Origin: Paratinospora sagittata
Taxonomy: Eukaryota > Streptophyta > Magnoliopsida > Ranunculales > Menispermaceae
Assembly (NCBI GenBank): GCA_035771175.1
Contig: CM069593.1
Coordinates: forward strand, 17,422,908 to 17,486,907
Direction: 5' to 3'
Length of the DNA: 64,000 nt
Position numbers and translations under genes: made by a program. Shown here piece by piece: positions 1 through 12,785 of this stretch. The notes beneath the pieces were generated by a model. The model made no database searches. It saw only the letters and a list, made by a program, of their open reading frames with translations, and had not been told where the DNA came from. The number at the start of each line of letters is the position of its first letter. Position 1 is the first letter of the stretch.

Positions 1-1901
1 ACTTATTGATCATGTGGGACATCGCTGCTGTTGGGGAAGTCGCCCAGCTCGTACTTGGAAGATAGTTGCAGTTGAAGACTGCAATGTTTATGTGGGAACT
101 CTTGAAACTTTCATAGAAGAGAGAGAAGCTGCCAGAGAAACAGAGTCATATCGTGGTGGCCAAATAGATGGCAAGGATAATGGACCTGAACTTGGAATTT
201 GGGAATTGGATCTGAGGTCTGAATTTCCTCTATTATTTGTTCCACATAAAGAAACACGAGTCAAAATTCCTCATTCTGAAGCTATTGAGAAATGTTCAGG
301 TAAAGATTAATCAATCTCAGACACCATTGCACCGTGAAGATTAGTGCACTATTATTTCCAGATCTGTCAAACTGTTATGTGTATCCATATTGTGCTTTTT
401 TGAAAGTGATCAAAATCTCAGAACTAATGTGAGCTTGATAATTTAGAATACCTGTACGTTTGATAAGTGATTAAAATATAAGAAATAGCATTTCTCCTAA
501 TATTTCTATGTTGTTGTAAGTGTTGGTTCTTCATTCAACCCTGCTGTTCTCAACTTTTCGTTGTTCCGTTTGTGATATGAGCAAGATTTTTTTGTTGTTG
601 GTGTTTATATTACATAAGGTTTCATACTTGGAATCATGGTATAAACTTTGGAAATGTTGCAGGATGTTTGGGACGAGGAGAGCTTCCATGTAATACATGT
701 AATGCAGGTAAAGAACAAGGATTCTACAAGGAAAATCAGATGTTCCAATGCTCTGTCTGCCATGGAAGGGGTTTGATTGCTCACAGGGATGGATCTGATA
801 CATTGTAAGCTGAATTTGTTTTGCATGTATATATTGAACTCATTTTGAATATTGCCAATTTCACAGGCCACCTTGCACAAATGCTAGTTCTGGCACCATT
901 GATCGTATGATGTTATAATGTCATGAAAAATAGTTTATTACTTAAGTCACAATCCCTAATTGATAGATCTACAAAGATGAGGAGCATCTATATTCTACAG
1001 GGTAGACCAGACATGTGGTGGAATCCAAACAATTCATTTATTTGATCCTTTATATACTGTAGATGTGTGCTATGCAAAGGCAAGGGGAAGCTTCCATGTG
1101 GAATTTGTGGATCACATGGTCTAATCAAATGCAAAACTTGTCAAAGAGGAGGTGCACTTCTTACACGCAATGTTGCCACTGTTAGATGGTGAGCTTGCTA
1201 ATGCTTGCATTTTTTATTATTTTTGTGTTTCGGGTGACAAAGAGGGATCAAGAACAATATATCAAACACAGAAAAGTACAAATAAAAACAATAAGGCAAC
1301 ATGCTAATGCAGCTTTCATATGGAGGTACAAAATCACATTATCGTCCACTATTGCAATAGTGTACGCATCCTGGGTTTAGGGAATGACGCATTCTATTGA
1401 TTTTTTTTTCTTCACTATTTGAAAATATTCCATTTATATCATTTATCTTAACCAAAGTTCGTAATCAGTTATCCTAGATCTTGTAAATGAGATAAGAATC
1501 CTGCATCTCTGTACAGGAAGACGCTCTCAACCCGGAAAGTAAGTGCGACAAGTGGTGCAGCCTCAGTCCCGGACGAGGTCTTCCACAGAGCCAAAGGGGT
1601 CCAGCTCTGCAACACACAGGCATACCAATGCACACCTGCCTTCTTTGCGGACTCCTTCTTCCTCAACAAGTTCTCATCAGAAGTCATTGCAGAACGATCC
1701 CCTGTTCCTCCCACGGCAAGGGTTGTGTGTGAGAGGCATATCATCTCCGTCGTGCCAGTCACACGTGTCACTATGGCTCATAGTAATCAATCCTTCAGTT
1801 TCTACATTATTGGATTTAGCAGGGAGGTATACCTAAAGGACTATTATCCTTCTCGGTTTTGTTGGGGATTGTGCCCTTGCTTGGATTGGTTGAGGCTTTA
1901 A
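1..1901 (+). CDS. SSUH2: SSUH2-like protein with DnaJ-type CxxC zinc repeats (5' partial)
   Basis: Exons read as <1-299, 663-804, 1063-1188 and 1517-1901 (stop TAA 1899-1901); every junction is GT-AG and keeps frame. The 5' end lies outside the window: the frame is open from base 2 with no convincing ATG. Exon 1 gives the conserved segment around CCWGSRPARTWKI. Exons 2 and 3 encode a cysteine cluster resembling the DnaJ central domain, with successive pairs CNTC, CSVC, CVLC, CGIC and CKTC, several followed by GxG. There is no J domain in the visible part. The last exon is the conserved C-terminal region ending WLRL. This order matches the SSUH2 family, which plant annotations often call 'chaperone protein dnaJ-like'. 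Zinc binding is inferred; the biochemical function in plants is not established. Family assignment is confident, but full length cannot be judged. Confidence 0.85.
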
Positions 1902-2458
1902 AGCCTGACGAGCATCTATCTGGGAAACCTTGGCAACAAAGTTCTATCTGTTATGCATATTGGTAAGCTCTTTGCTGGCTGCTGGTATAGTGTGTTTGTG
2001 TATATTTTTGTATTCTATACCTTTATCCTGTATGTGTGTTGTTCTTGCCCTATATATTTCATCATGCGACCCTCAAATGTATTCCTATTACTCTATATAA
2101 AATTTTATTCATCGTGTTGTTGTATGTATATGATATATCAGTGAGATTTGATTTTCAATCTCTCTTTTCCCCTTTTTCTCCCCAATATAAACTCTGTTTT
2201 TTTAAGTTTTTCTTCGCTGAACTTTTACACTATGGTTTCCTAGCGTATAGCTTATTAATTAAGTTTTGGAACTAAAACTTGGGTCAAGTGAATGAATTTA
2301 GTATGATTGGATCCCATTACAAAATGAAGATCTGATTACTAATCTTCTGGCCCAGCCCATCTTAGGTCTGTTTAGTGATTACAGTGAACTCTCTTCAGTC
2401 TTCCCTGTATGGCTTCAACCTGTCCTTCCAGGTTGGAGACGAAAACTTGTTAGCCCAA

Positions 2459-2490
<32 letters not shown>

Positions 2491-3683
2491 ATATGTATGT
2501 ATGTGTATCATGCACATGTATGGGAGGTTGTACAGTGGTAAATACTCTAGAATATCCAAACTGCAAGTCTTAACTTAAAAAAATGTCTTTAGGAGGAGGT
2601 AACAGGTTTTCAATTTTTCATTGATTTGGATTGATTGAAAATGGTGGGTGGGTCATCATCTGCAAGGAGTTTACATAAGAAGCTGCTTCTATCCTAGTCT
2701 TAGCTTTGGTTGATAAGTAGTACCAACTAAAAAAAATATTATTAAGTTTTTTTTCTTTTTCTAAATAATGATTGATTTAGAACATAAAATTATCTAAGAC
2801 ACTCAAAAATCCAAAATGAGTTAAAAAAAAAAAAAAGACAAGAACAAGAATAAGTCGGTTGCTTATGGTTTCTTTCTCAGCCCCTTTTTCAGAGTTCCAT
2901 CAGTGAAAACTCTACTTGCAAATCCTTCTGTTTTTTTCTTTTTATGTTCCTCCTGTCTTGAATGTTTACAATAATGGGTAGCAACAACACCTTTTCTATC
3001 ATATTTTCTTCTTTTTGTCTGTTTCACTTACAAGGTGCAAACCAACAACCAACCATTTTAAGATGCAATTTTTCTTCTGGTTCCCAAAAACAAAAGAAAA
3101 AGGTGAGCAAGAGCTTTCTGAATGCTTTGTAAGTTTTGACCCTTAATGACGTCTGTGTTACGTGATGGCTAATTAAGCTCATTCACAAGATTTTTTAATA
3201 GAAGGGGGTTTCGAAGATGTTGTTTTCATTCCCTACCTTCAACTCATTTGTGATTCTCAGCGTTGACATGAAAGTAAATATAAAAGATAATCATAATAAT
3301 AATCTCAGAACGTGAGAAATTAAGTGGAATTCCACTTCAACAACTAGCCCCTTCTACATCACCACTTGGCAATTGGAAATAACCTGCGAGAAGGGTTCTT
3401 TAGTGTGGTCGTGCAAGGCAATCATCGACATTAGAAGTTGGGAAGTTAGTCTTATACTTGAGAGCCTATTAAGTCATCTTTTTTTTCTTTTTCTTTTTTG
3501 TCATCTTTACCTACCATCCGATGTGAACACCCACTTTCTCATTTCTCCTCAAATGATCCGTGACTCACATTTTAATATTATGGGTCTTTGTAATGCCTTT
3601 CTCTCCACATAGTGCAGTTTTAACCCCCCCTCCCCCCACAATGGCAATATATGTTGTTATGATTCAATGACTTAAACTAATGG
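1902..3683. other. Intergenic region, no gene seen
   Basis: AT-rich DNA downstream of the SSUH2-like gene. It holds the likely 3'UTR, a compound AT/GT microsatellite (about 2457-2495), and T-rich and A-rich runs. No reading frame with family resemblance was found on either strand. Confidence 0.6.
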
Positions 3684-3897
3684 TGGATATACCCTCAAGG
3701 GGTTTGGCTTACCATCGCCTAAAGACTATGATTGAAGCAGACAACTCGGGACAACTCGGGTTCGATTCCTGGCCGCAACACTAAAAATCAGGTTATCTTC
3801 CGAAACTTACCTTGGGGTGTGTGAAGTCTCCCTGCAGATTAGTTGGAGTGAGGAGGGGTGGGGCCTCAATTTTGGATATCATGGTCATCAAATAAAA
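3684..3897 (+). mobile_element. tRNA-derived SINE-like element
   Basis: About 210 bp, clearly less AT-rich than its surroundings. A box-B-like GGTTCGATTCC lies at about 3759, with an A-box-like TTGGCTTACC about 50 bp upstream. A GC-richer body follows and the element ends in an A-rich tail (TCAAATAAAAAAAA) near 3888-3899. Internally the 10-mer ACAACTCGGG is tandemly doubled just before box B. This layout (pol III boxes, unrelated body, A-rich tail) is that of a plant SINE. Target-site duplications are not clear. A decayed tRNA-like sequence of other origin is the alternative. Confidence 0.55.
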
Positions 3898-4838
3898 AAA
3901 AGGGTGTATATTTATATAAACGATAACATTTTTCATTTGTGTTAAGCTAATTATACTTAAATTTGATTTTCAATATGAATTACTATTAGAATTTACTTCC
4001 GAATCTCCCTAAAATTACCTTAATCAGACTTTATCCTATTATAAAAATTCCAAAAAAATTACTAAGGATTAGATTACATAAAACAATCTTTAAAAAAAAG
4101 AAAGAAAAAAGAAAAGGGAATTGACATTTTTTTTTTTTTGCTTAAGTCACATTTTGCACTTTTAGTATATAAAATGATCATATCTTATGTTTACTTTAAA
4201 GTTATAATTGAAAAATAAAAAAGAAATTCTTCTCCTCATTTGCAGATTGTCTAAATCCTCATGAATGATGCATCAAATCGTCTTTGATATGCCAGAAGGG
4301 TTGACCTTCACTAGCAATATAAATTATGCAAGAAAGAAAAAAAAAAATATTCCAGAGAGATTACATATAATATTCCAGAGAGATTACCAATAAAAAATTC
4401 ATTTCTTCATAAAAAAAAAAAAAGACTTCAAATCGAGACTGAAATCTGATTTTGAAAATTTTGTAATTCCTTTATCAAATGGAGTTTCTTAATTTCCACT
4501 AACATTTTATTTATTTATTTGCCATTTTTTAAGTTTTATTGGTAAAGACTTTTTCTTTTTTTTACTAATTAGCAAAATATTATAATATAAAGTTGTTATC
4601 AATTGTTATTGTTAAAACTTGTTTTTCACTTTTATAAATGAAAATAAAAATTAGGAAATATTAGAAAACTTGTCAAAAGTTAGCTAGGAGACGTGAGAGA
4701 TCCATCCAATGGTTGAATTATAATCTAACTTAAGACACTCTAACAACCATGATATTTCTGATCACTTTGTACGGAGATCTAATCCCAATTTTTATATATT
4801 TTCTTACGTGTACAATATTCCCAGAGAATATTTCGTTC

Positions 4839-4872
<34 letters not shown>

Positions 4873-5740
4873 TGTTATTATATTTTTTTGATAAAAAAAG
4901 AAAATCGAGTTATTAAAATTACAATGCTGACCTTATTCATACTATTTATCAATATTGCACTTTTTATTTCTATAATTTTTTTTTAATTATTTAAGTTCGT
5001 TTTGATACTATTCCACAAGGGGGCAATGCAACCATTTAGCTATTTCTTCTTTTTGACTGCAGGCTTTTTTTGGCAGCACACTAAAAAAATTCTCATTTTA
5101 CTAATTTTCTGTTGTCATTTTTTTTTTAATTAAACATAATACATTTAAGGTAATAAATGATTAAAATCACTTGAACATACTCTACTTAACAATAATTAAT
5201 GTTAGTAATTTAAAATGAAAAATATTAAACAGAGACAATCACACACATATATACATCAATTAACATTTAAATCACAAGTTTTTATATGAATGATCTAAAC
5301 TTCTTTTAAGTTTAACCATATATATCTACAGATTAATTATATATATATATAACTTTATACATTATAATCTGCCGGCAAAAGATTTTCAAGAATTTTCAAG
5401 GATTCTATGGAAGTTCAGTTTCCTATATTTAATTCAGCAACCAATACACAAAGTTTGCATTAAATTAATAAATATATATATATATAACACATTCAAATTT
5501 ACACCTTGCATTTATTTAATACAATCATTCTTTTATTTAAGTTATGACGATAATTCCTATAATAAAATATAGACGGATATATACTATTGTCAAATACAAT
5601 GTTTAATTGTTGGAAGAGTTCTAATACACGATGAATTCCAATTAAATAGGGGAGTCTCTTACAGTCTTTGATTCTCATTGAAAATCTTCAAACAAATTAA
5701 AGACTCAAAACTAATACCTCCTCTTGTTAACCGCAAACCT
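3898..5740. other. AT-rich intergenic region, no gene seen
   Basis: Very AT-rich with several simple repeats: (AT)n at 4842-4870 and shorter AT tracts near 5338 and 5473. No coding signal was found. The last part should contain the promoter of the O-fucosyltransferase gene. Confidence 0.6.
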
Positions 5741-5749
5741 CGCTTCTTA

Positions 5750-5806
5750 TCTATATATAGAAAGCACAAAAAACCATCACAGTCTCTCTCTCTCTCTCTC
5801 TCTATC
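5750..5806 (+). promoter_or_regulatory. TATA-like box and CT-rich leader of the O-fucosyltransferase gene
   Basis: CTATATATAG at about 5751-5760 is followed by a (CT)n run at about 5783-5806, around 150-200 bp ahead of the ATG at 5961. TATA followed by a pyrimidine-rich leader is common in plant promoters. The transcription start is inferred, not seen. Confidence 0.4.
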
Positions 5807-5960
5807 TCTGCAAAAATATTTGTAATCGCAGAAAGCACAATACAAGAAGAAGAAGAAGAAGAAGACGAAACAATGAACAAAACCTACCCTTTTCTCGCCG
5901 GAAAACGCCATTAACGTCTCTTGTTCCTGATCACCTTTCCAATAACAATTGTCTTCATCA

Positions 5961-8900
5961 ATGTCGACCGGCGGTGGCGCCAACTCCTGCAACGTGAGTC
6001 CGAGGATTCCCGGAGCGCCGGTGACGAGAAGACGAGTGATAGACTTCGTCGATGCCGAGAAGCTGCCGGCGCCGCAGACGTCGACGGAGTTTTCGGACGC
6101 GTTGGAAGATGATAATAACGATAATTATAGTGGAAGCGACGGAGATAATGGGGGACACGAGCACCGTGTGATTAGAAGGCATTTGATGTTGTGTGGGAGA
6201 ATGATTATGGTGCCGGAATCGTGCGTGCTATGGACGGAAAGATGGGTTTTTTGGATGGTTGGGTTGTTGCAATCGCTGGTTTCGGGGAGGTTTTTGAATC
6301 GTAGGATATTTTTTTTGATGTTGTCGATGATATTTTTCACGGCGTTTTGGACTTCGAGGTTTATAAGAGATGTTGGTGTGGATGTGATGATGATGAGGAG
6401 GGAAGAGAATGGGGTTTTGATTCTTCAGAGTTTTTCGGATGATTCTGTTTTGGCTCAAAGCGTGATGAAGGAGACTGAGAGGAGGAAGATTTTTGTGCCC
6501 AATCGATGGTTGAAGTCTCGTGTAAGTTACACCCATCAAAATCTTCTTCTTGGTCTGTCTGGTTTTCATTTTTGTTTCTTTCTGTTCTCATTCCAGGTTT
6601 ATTTATTTTTTATGTTTATTAATTATTAGTGTTTTTTTTTTTAATGTTATTCAGTAGTTTCAGTTGTTTTGCAATTTTGAAATTCTAGAAATTCTTCAAT
6701 ACATTATATATATTTATCTCATTTTCTCTATATCTGCATGCAAATTGTTTTATTTTTTATTAAAATTTCTATTATTAATTTCTGGGTTGGTGGGAGAGCT
6801 TCCTGTTGGATTGAAAGTTGCATCTTTTTTGTGATCTTATGTTTTACCTGGAAGTATATTGGATTTTAACTGTTAATAAGAATGTGTTTTTTTGTTTGTT
6901 TCTTGATGAACTATATCTTGGGGGTTCCCCTTTTTTTTTTTTGGTTAATTTCATAGGAAAATACTTGTTTTTTTCTTTATTTTAGAAATTTGGGTTCTGC
7001 AATACAATACGAATTTAATGATAATTTCTGTTATAACTTCTGTTGTGTTCTAATAAGATGAGATAGGGCTATAGGCTTAATAGGAGTTTTTAAAAAAAAA
7101 AAATTTGATAAAAAAGTAGATGTCTTAAATGGTAATTAATGATTCATAAATAATGATTTTTGCTTATATCAGCAGCTGCATTAAATCGATACTTGGTTCT
7201 GTTTTTCTTATTCTGTGTCTCTCTCACAAATCTTAGTCTTTTACCAATCAATAGGCATAATTGTTAGACCTCATGAAATACTGAATTTTTACTATTCTAT
7301 TTCGTGTTTTGAAGACGCCTCCTGATATTTGGACTCAACCAAAGAGTGAAGACTATTACCAATGCATATCCCGATCCAAGAACGAAAAGCTTCAAGGTTC
7401 ATGATCTTCTGCTACATGGTTTCTAGAGCAGTAAATTTACACCTGTTTTTCTCTCTTATATAACAAGTCTCAATTTTCTTTCTCCATCAGGGGCACAACA
7501 ACGCACAAATGGTTATATTCTGGTTCATGCTAATGGTGGACTGAATCAGATGAGAGCAGGAGTAAGTTCTCACACCCAGATAAGTTTTTGCGATATTTGA
7601 AAACTTCCCACTTGCAGACTTTTAACTTCTTTATGGAACTTTGCAGATATGTGATATGGTGGCAATTGCAAAACTCATGAATGCAACAATGGTTCTTCCT
7701 TATCTTGATCATGACTCCTACTGGACAGACCCTAGGTACGGTTTCTGGGCTTAATTTTCATCGCGACAGAGGCATAAAAACTGAAAAACAATGGTGAAAT
7801 TGATCTGATTTACTGATCTTTTGGCAGTGGTTTCAAGGATATTTTTGACTGGAAAAACTTTGTAGAAGAGTTAAAGGAGGATGTTCATATAGTTGATAGA
7901 CTACCACCTGAATATGCAAGAATTCCACCAGCTCACAAAGCCCCTGTTTCCTGGTCAAGGGTATGAATAAAATCACAATCTTTCAAATAAAAATAACACT
8001 CTCCTCTGTATCTTCTTTCCCAGATGCTTGAATTGTTAGGTTTTTCTTTTTTGTATTTTGAAATACTAAGTGTAGATTTGCAGGCCAGTTACTACAAAAA
8101 GGATATGGCCGCGTTATTAAAAAGGTACAAGGTCATAAACTTTACACACACGGATTCAAGGCTAGCGAACAATGGACTTGCAACTTGGATTCAGAAGCTC
8201 CGATGCCGGGCAAATTACAAGGCACTCCGATATACACCTGCCATTGAAGAACTCGGAAAAAAATTGGTTGATAGGCTTAGAACAGATGCCAATCCGTGGT
8301 ATATTGCTCTTCATTTGAGGTACCAAAGTACAGACAAGTTTCCAATAAGTGTGCGCTATTATTGTGTATTGCTTTTGCAATTGAAAGAGCTGAAAAACTT
8401 TTTGCAGATATGAAAAGGACATGCTTGCATTCTCAGGGTGCAACCACAATCTTACTTCAGCTGAGGCAGAGGAGCTGCGGAAAATGAGGTACAAAGTTGC
8501 ACATTGGAAGGAGAAAGAGATTGATAGTGAACAGAAGAGGCTAGCAGGAGGATGCCCTTTGACACCAAGAGAAGCTGCTCTATTCCTCAAAGCAATGGGC
8601 TATCCTTCCACCACAACCATTTACATAGTTGCAGGGGAAGTATATGGCAACAACAGCCTCGCTGCGCTTCACACCGAGTACCCAAATGTGTTTTCTCACT
8701 CCAATCTTGCAACTGCAGAAGAGTTAGAGCCTTTCAAACCATATCAGAACAGACTTGCTGCATTAGATTATATTGTAGCACTTGAGGGTGATGTTTTTGT
8801 TTACACCCTTGATGGGAATATGGGGAAGACAGTACAGGGCCACCGGATGTTCAAAGGGTTTCGGAAAACCCTAAACCCTGACAGGTAAATACATATCTTC

Positions 8901-9234
8901 TGAATGAACTAATGGTAACCCATTTTTTATCATAATTCACAAGTCAAGCGAAATGAGTCCTATTTCTTCTCTCTGTAGGAAAAAGCTCGTGAAGCTGATC
9001 GATGATATGGACAATGGTTTGATAACTTGGGAAAAATTTTCTTCAAAAGTGAAGAAATTACATGCTAATAGGCAAGGAGCACCAAATGAAAGGCATCCAG
9101 AAAATCTTGTAAAAAATGAGGAAACCTTTTATGCAAATCCTTTCCCTGGTTGTATTTGCACTAAGCCTCAAGAAACTGCTAAACCCATGAAAGGAGATCT
9201 AAGGCCAAAGCAAAAGCAAAGGCATCAGGGATGA
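5961..9234 (+). CDS. O-fucosyltransferase family protein (plant GT-B fold, PF10250 type)
   Basis: Eight exons: 5961-6521, 7315-7396, 7491-7561, 7647-7735, 7828-7960, 8084-8319, 8408-8884, 8979-9234; all junctions are GT-AG and in frame, giving 634 aa. The ATG at 5961 is chosen because the frame upstream has only non-ATG codons. The N-terminus is a cytosolic tail rich in acidic residues, then hydrophobic segments at about 95-106 and 116-133, suggesting a type II Golgi membrane protein. The family blocks are present: [10 protein letters not shown] near residue 229, the HLRYEKDM block near 388 (HxRxE motif of GDP-fucose enzymes), and [15 protein letters not shown] near 530-540. Members are thought to transfer fucose in the secretory pathway, but the acceptor is unknown for most plant members. 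The lumenal C-terminus is basic. From memory the closest Arabidopsis locus may be At2g37980; that needs a search. Confidence 0.92.
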
Positions 9235-9626
9235 TTTATTCTCAACTCAACTTGCTGTGTACAGTACAAAAATTCATTGCTTGGAAGAGGGATAAACATC
9301 CATGTAAAGAATATTTTTTTCCACAGTGAGGCGGTATAATACCAAGCAGCAGAAAAGATAAGAAGATGAGTTCTCTTAAATTGAGATCATGAGATGTGCA
9401 CTCAAAAGCCAAAACAGTAGTTAGGGCGTAGAGAATAGTTAATAGGTTTTACAACAGAAATAGAATAGGATTATTAGTCTCAGGCACAGATGTAGATATG
9501 ATGCGTATACTTCTATTGAGTTCTACAATGTTCCTTCGTTGATTTGGATGATTCAATATCTCTGTTACACAGATCAAAATAGAGAACATTTACTTTCATT
9601 CATCTCAAACATCTTTGTGGAAACTT
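9235..9626 (+). other. 3' flank of the O-fucosyltransferase gene
   Basis: AT-rich sequence immediately after the stop codon. It probably carries the 3'UTR. No further reading frame was recognised. Confidence 0.5.
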
Positions 9627-9783
9627 AGGCCCCATTTGGTTTTGGGTTCGGCTATAGCTTTTTGTATATGAATATCCGAAAACAAAAGCAATTTTTGAAT
9701 ATTTTACAAAGAAAACAGCCTATTTTCAGAAAGTTTTCAGATTGTATTTGTTTTTTTTGAATTACAAACCAAATGCAGCCTCA
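9627..9783. mobile_element. Short MITE with GGCC(C)CATTTGGTTT-type inverted ends
   Basis: About 155 bp bounded by TAGGCCCCATTTGGTTTT at the left and AAACCAAATGCAGCCTCA at the right; the reverse complement of the right end matches the left at most positions. The interior is AT-rich and non-coding. Ends of the 'GGCC..GTTTGG' type are common among plant MITEs. The target duplication is ambiguous (CTTAG on the left, CTCAG on the right), so the superfamily is left open. Confidence 0.6.
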
Positions 9784-10144
9784 GAGTTCCCAACATGGAT
9801 TTATAACCTTTTTTTTCACCCTTTTTTCCTAACTTGCCCTAATTGGCTTGAATCATAGCCTTAGATAATTCAATATCTCTTGATAAAAATCACAATAGAA
9901 AACAATCATTCATCTCAGTTTCTAGATTTAAAAAAAAAAAAAAAAAAAAACTAGGAAGAGCCTAAAATTTGAATAAAATCAAATCTATTTCTAGATAAAA
10001 CAGTATATGCAAGAAGAATAGTTTACACTCAGATCACTGTTTTAGCTTAAGAACAGTAGCAAAACAAAAGCATGACATATATATAAAAAGAAAAACTCTT
10101 CCCTGTTACTCAAAATGCCTCAACTCATCTAACCTCTTCAGTTC
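9784..10144. other. Convergent intergenic spacer
   Basis: Spacer between the O-fucosyltransferase gene (+) and the YGGT gene (-), which converge. It contains a 20-base A run at about 9930 and presumably both 3'UTRs. No gene was recognised. Confidence 0.5.
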
Positions 10145-10894
10145 TCAATACGTTCCTTTGCTGCTGTTCAAAATCGACCCAAGTGTTCCCAGAACCGCAA
10201 ACGCCAGAAGCGGACTCACATCAAGAGTATCGAATATCGGCGGGATTATGTTCCTGAACAAATTCAAGTACGGATCACACAAATCCCTAATGGCGGACAA
10301 AGGCTGCCGATCCCATGGAATGTTCGGGAACCAGCTGAGTAAAACCCTAACCATCAAAACTCCACTGTATATATCAAGCCATTTCGCCATTCCAGCAGCC
10401 ACTACCGTAAGCGGAGTGTTCAAATACCCACTCGGACGATCGCGAATTGCTGCGAAAAACAAAGGACCAACCGCGCAAACAAAATTTCCCTGTAGTTTTT
10501 GGATCATCGCCAGTTCTTCTGACGTAGGGTTTGAGAAAACCCCCTTCATTTTCAAGGAAGTTTTCTGGACCACGTTGCTCAGCAATTTCGCCATCGATAA
10601 GGCGGCTGCGAACACAGATGCGATTGAGCGGAACGAATCGGAGGAAATCGGTCCTGGAGATGTAGAAGAAGTTCCATTCTTCAATGAATTAGATGTTGTA
10701 AGAGGCGGAGCTGATGACGCGGCAGAAACCCTAAATATTGGACGGAGTTTCAGAGGATTGTATAGAGGTTTTGTTGATTTGTAGTGAACAAAATTGCGAA
10801 ACGAGATTTGTGAAGCAGAGATAACTTGATCTTGAGAACGACATGAGGTGAAATTAGGGTTTCGCAAGAGTAGATTCTCAGAAGCTATCGCCAT
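10145..10894 (-). CDS. YLMG1: YGGT-family (YlmG homologue) plastid membrane protein
   Basis: Intronless frame of 249 aa from ATG at 10894-10892 to the stop at 10145. Residues 1 to about 60 are rich in Ser, Asn, Arg and Thr with few acids, as in a chloroplast transit peptide. A Ser/Pro-rich linker follows, then hydrophobic helices at about 137-149, 165-190 and 225-243. Conserved YGGT/YlmG features are visible: VLMVRVLLSWFPNIPW near 180-195, DPYLNLFRNIIPP near 208-220 and DVSPLLAF near 226. Plant YLMG1 proteins sit in plastid membranes and are reported to affect nucleoid partitioning; the bacterial counterparts act near cell division. YLMG1-1 and YLMG1-2 cannot be separated from this alone. The long plus-strand frame across it is a shadow. 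Confidence 0.88.
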   Translation of the reverse strand: MAIASENLLLRNPNFTSCRSQDQVISASQISFRNFVHYKSTKPLYNPLKLRPIFRVSAASSAPPLTTSNSLKNGTSSTSPGPISSDSFRSIASVFAAALSMAKLLSNVVQKTSLKMKGVFSNPTSEELAMIQKLQGNFVCAVGPLFFAAIRDRPSGYLNTPLTVVAAGMAKWLDIYSGVLMVRVLLSWFPNIPWDRQPLSAIRDLCDPYLNLFRNIIPPIFDTLDVSPLLAFAVLGTLGSILNSSKGTY

Positions 10895-11205
10895 TGTTCT
10901 CGATAACTCAAGAGGCCTTCAATTCACAACACATCTTTGTATCTTTCCGAATTATAGGAAGAGGAATTATCCCGTACATCCAACCTAGCATACGAATGAG
11001 TCATCTGGTTAATGGATGATATGTGTTCCACGCTTTAAGGGATTTAGGATGATTATTTTGTATACCCACAAAAAGACATCTAAAAATTATATATCTAAAA
11101 TTAAGTAAATTTCGAACATATTGGTGCCACATCAGCTTTAACGTGTCTAAAATATATCTATAATTTTTTATTTTTTTTAAATTGACTGGGTGGTAACCAT
11201 TTAAA
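10895..11205. other. Upstream flank of the YGGT gene
   Basis: Short AT-rich stretch that should hold the YGGT-gene promoter (minus strand). No clear TATA box or gene was picked out. Confidence 0.4.
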
Positions 11206-12785
11206 AACAAAAAAACATGCATGCTGAATTATATATATATATATAATACATTCTTTTGAAGAGGGGCTTACAAATAAAAAAAACTTATTTTTTTTTTTTT
11301 AAATAGAAACCATTGTTAAATAAAAAAATGAAATGTGAAATAAAGTAAAAATAAATAAAGTGAACGACTATTAAAAAAATTTAGAACAAAGAAGACGAAG
11401 TCATCTATAAAAAAAAAAATCAAACTAATAAAATTACATAAAAAATTAATTTTGTTTGATTTCTTCGAACTATAAAAATTTTACAGTGTCAAAAAAAAAG
11501 GAATAAACTCTCGTCTTTCGGGTGTCATCACTCCAGCGTCCTATTTTTTTTGTGTCTCACTCATTTATTTCAAAAATAGCACAAGGGTTTTATTTTTGTG
11601 CAATTTTTTTATTTTTCTTAAAGAGGCATCATCCACTTTGTTCCAGATTTTACTATTATTATTTAATAGTAGATGATGCCTCTTGAAGAAATCTGAAACA
11701 CAAAAATAAAAAAAACACAAAATTTGAAAAATAAAAATAAAAAAATTAATAGTTATAAAAAAAATCTGGAGCAAACGTCATTCACTTTGCTAAAAAAATG
11801 AAAAAAAAATCGCACAATGTTAATTTTTGTGAGATTTCATTGGTTTAAATTTGAAGAAGTCCCGTCCATATTGAATTATTTTTTAAATTTTATTTGTTAA
11901 ATAAAAATATTTGAAAACTATTGTTAAATAAAAAAAATCTAGAATAAAGTTAAAAAAAATGAACAACTATTTAAAAAAATCTGGAACAAAGTATGTGACA
12001 CCTCTTGAAAAAAAAATTAAACCAACGAATTCGTAAAAAAAATAACCTTGTGCGATTTTTTTAAAGTGTAAAAAGTATACAGCAACAAAAAAAAAATTCT
12101 TCGTCTCTTAGTTGCCATCTCTCTCACATTCTCCTTTTTTTTTTTGTCTCATTTACTTTATTTTAGAAATCACATATTGTGTAATTTTTTTTAGCAAAGT
12201 GAATGACGTTTGTTTCAGATTTTTTTTATAATTATTCATTTTTTTTAAATTTTTTTTTCAGATTTTGTATTTTTTATTTAACAATGGATTGCATATCTTC
12301 AAGAGACATCATCCACTATTAAACCATAATAATAATAAAAAAATTGAAACAAAGTTGATGACGTCTCTTTAAGAAAAATAAAAAAATAGCAAAAGGATAA
12401 AAATCGTTGAAGAAATGACACCCAAAAGATGAGGTTTTTTTTTTTTTTTTTTTTTCTAACGTTGTGAAATTTTTATACTTCGAAGAAATCGATCTAGCTA
12501 AATTTTTTATACAATTTTGTTGGTTTTATTTTATTTTTCTATAAATAATGTCGTCTTCTTTGTTTCATATTTTTTTAAAAGTTATTCATTTTATTTTTTT
12601 ACTTTATTCTACCTTTTATTTTTTTATTTAACAATAATTTCTATTTCTCTTTATTAACAATTAAAAAAAAATTCATTTCTAAGGCCCACTTCAAAAAAAA
12701 TTATTATTATTTATATATATATATTAATATATTAAAAATAGAGAACTACATGCCGCTCATTCAGCATGTATTTTACTTTTTAACG
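11206..12785. mobile_element. Large foldback element with roughly 600-bp inverted arms
   Basis: The left arm (about 11206-11830) and right arm (about 12150-12785) are imperfect reverse complements over most of their length. Matching landmarks in order are CATGCTGAAT near each outer end, AAGAAGACG, GATTTCTTCGAA beside TATAAAAATTT, the TTTTGGGTGTCAT / TTTCGGGTGTCAT block, CTTAAAGAGGCATCATCCACTTTG / CTTAAAGAGACGTCATCAACTTTG, and CGTCATTCACTTTGCTAAAA. Smaller inverted modules are nested inside (GAGGCATCATC...GATGATGCCTC at about 11624-11686). The core (about 11830-12150) repeats related modules. No transposase frame is present. It resembles a non-autonomous foldback or MULE-type element with long inverted ends. 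Target duplications could not be defined. Confidence 0.75.

Noticed and set aside
10158..10784. 208-codon plus-strand frame opposite the YGGT gene
   Set aside because: Antisense shadow; only the minus strand matches a family.
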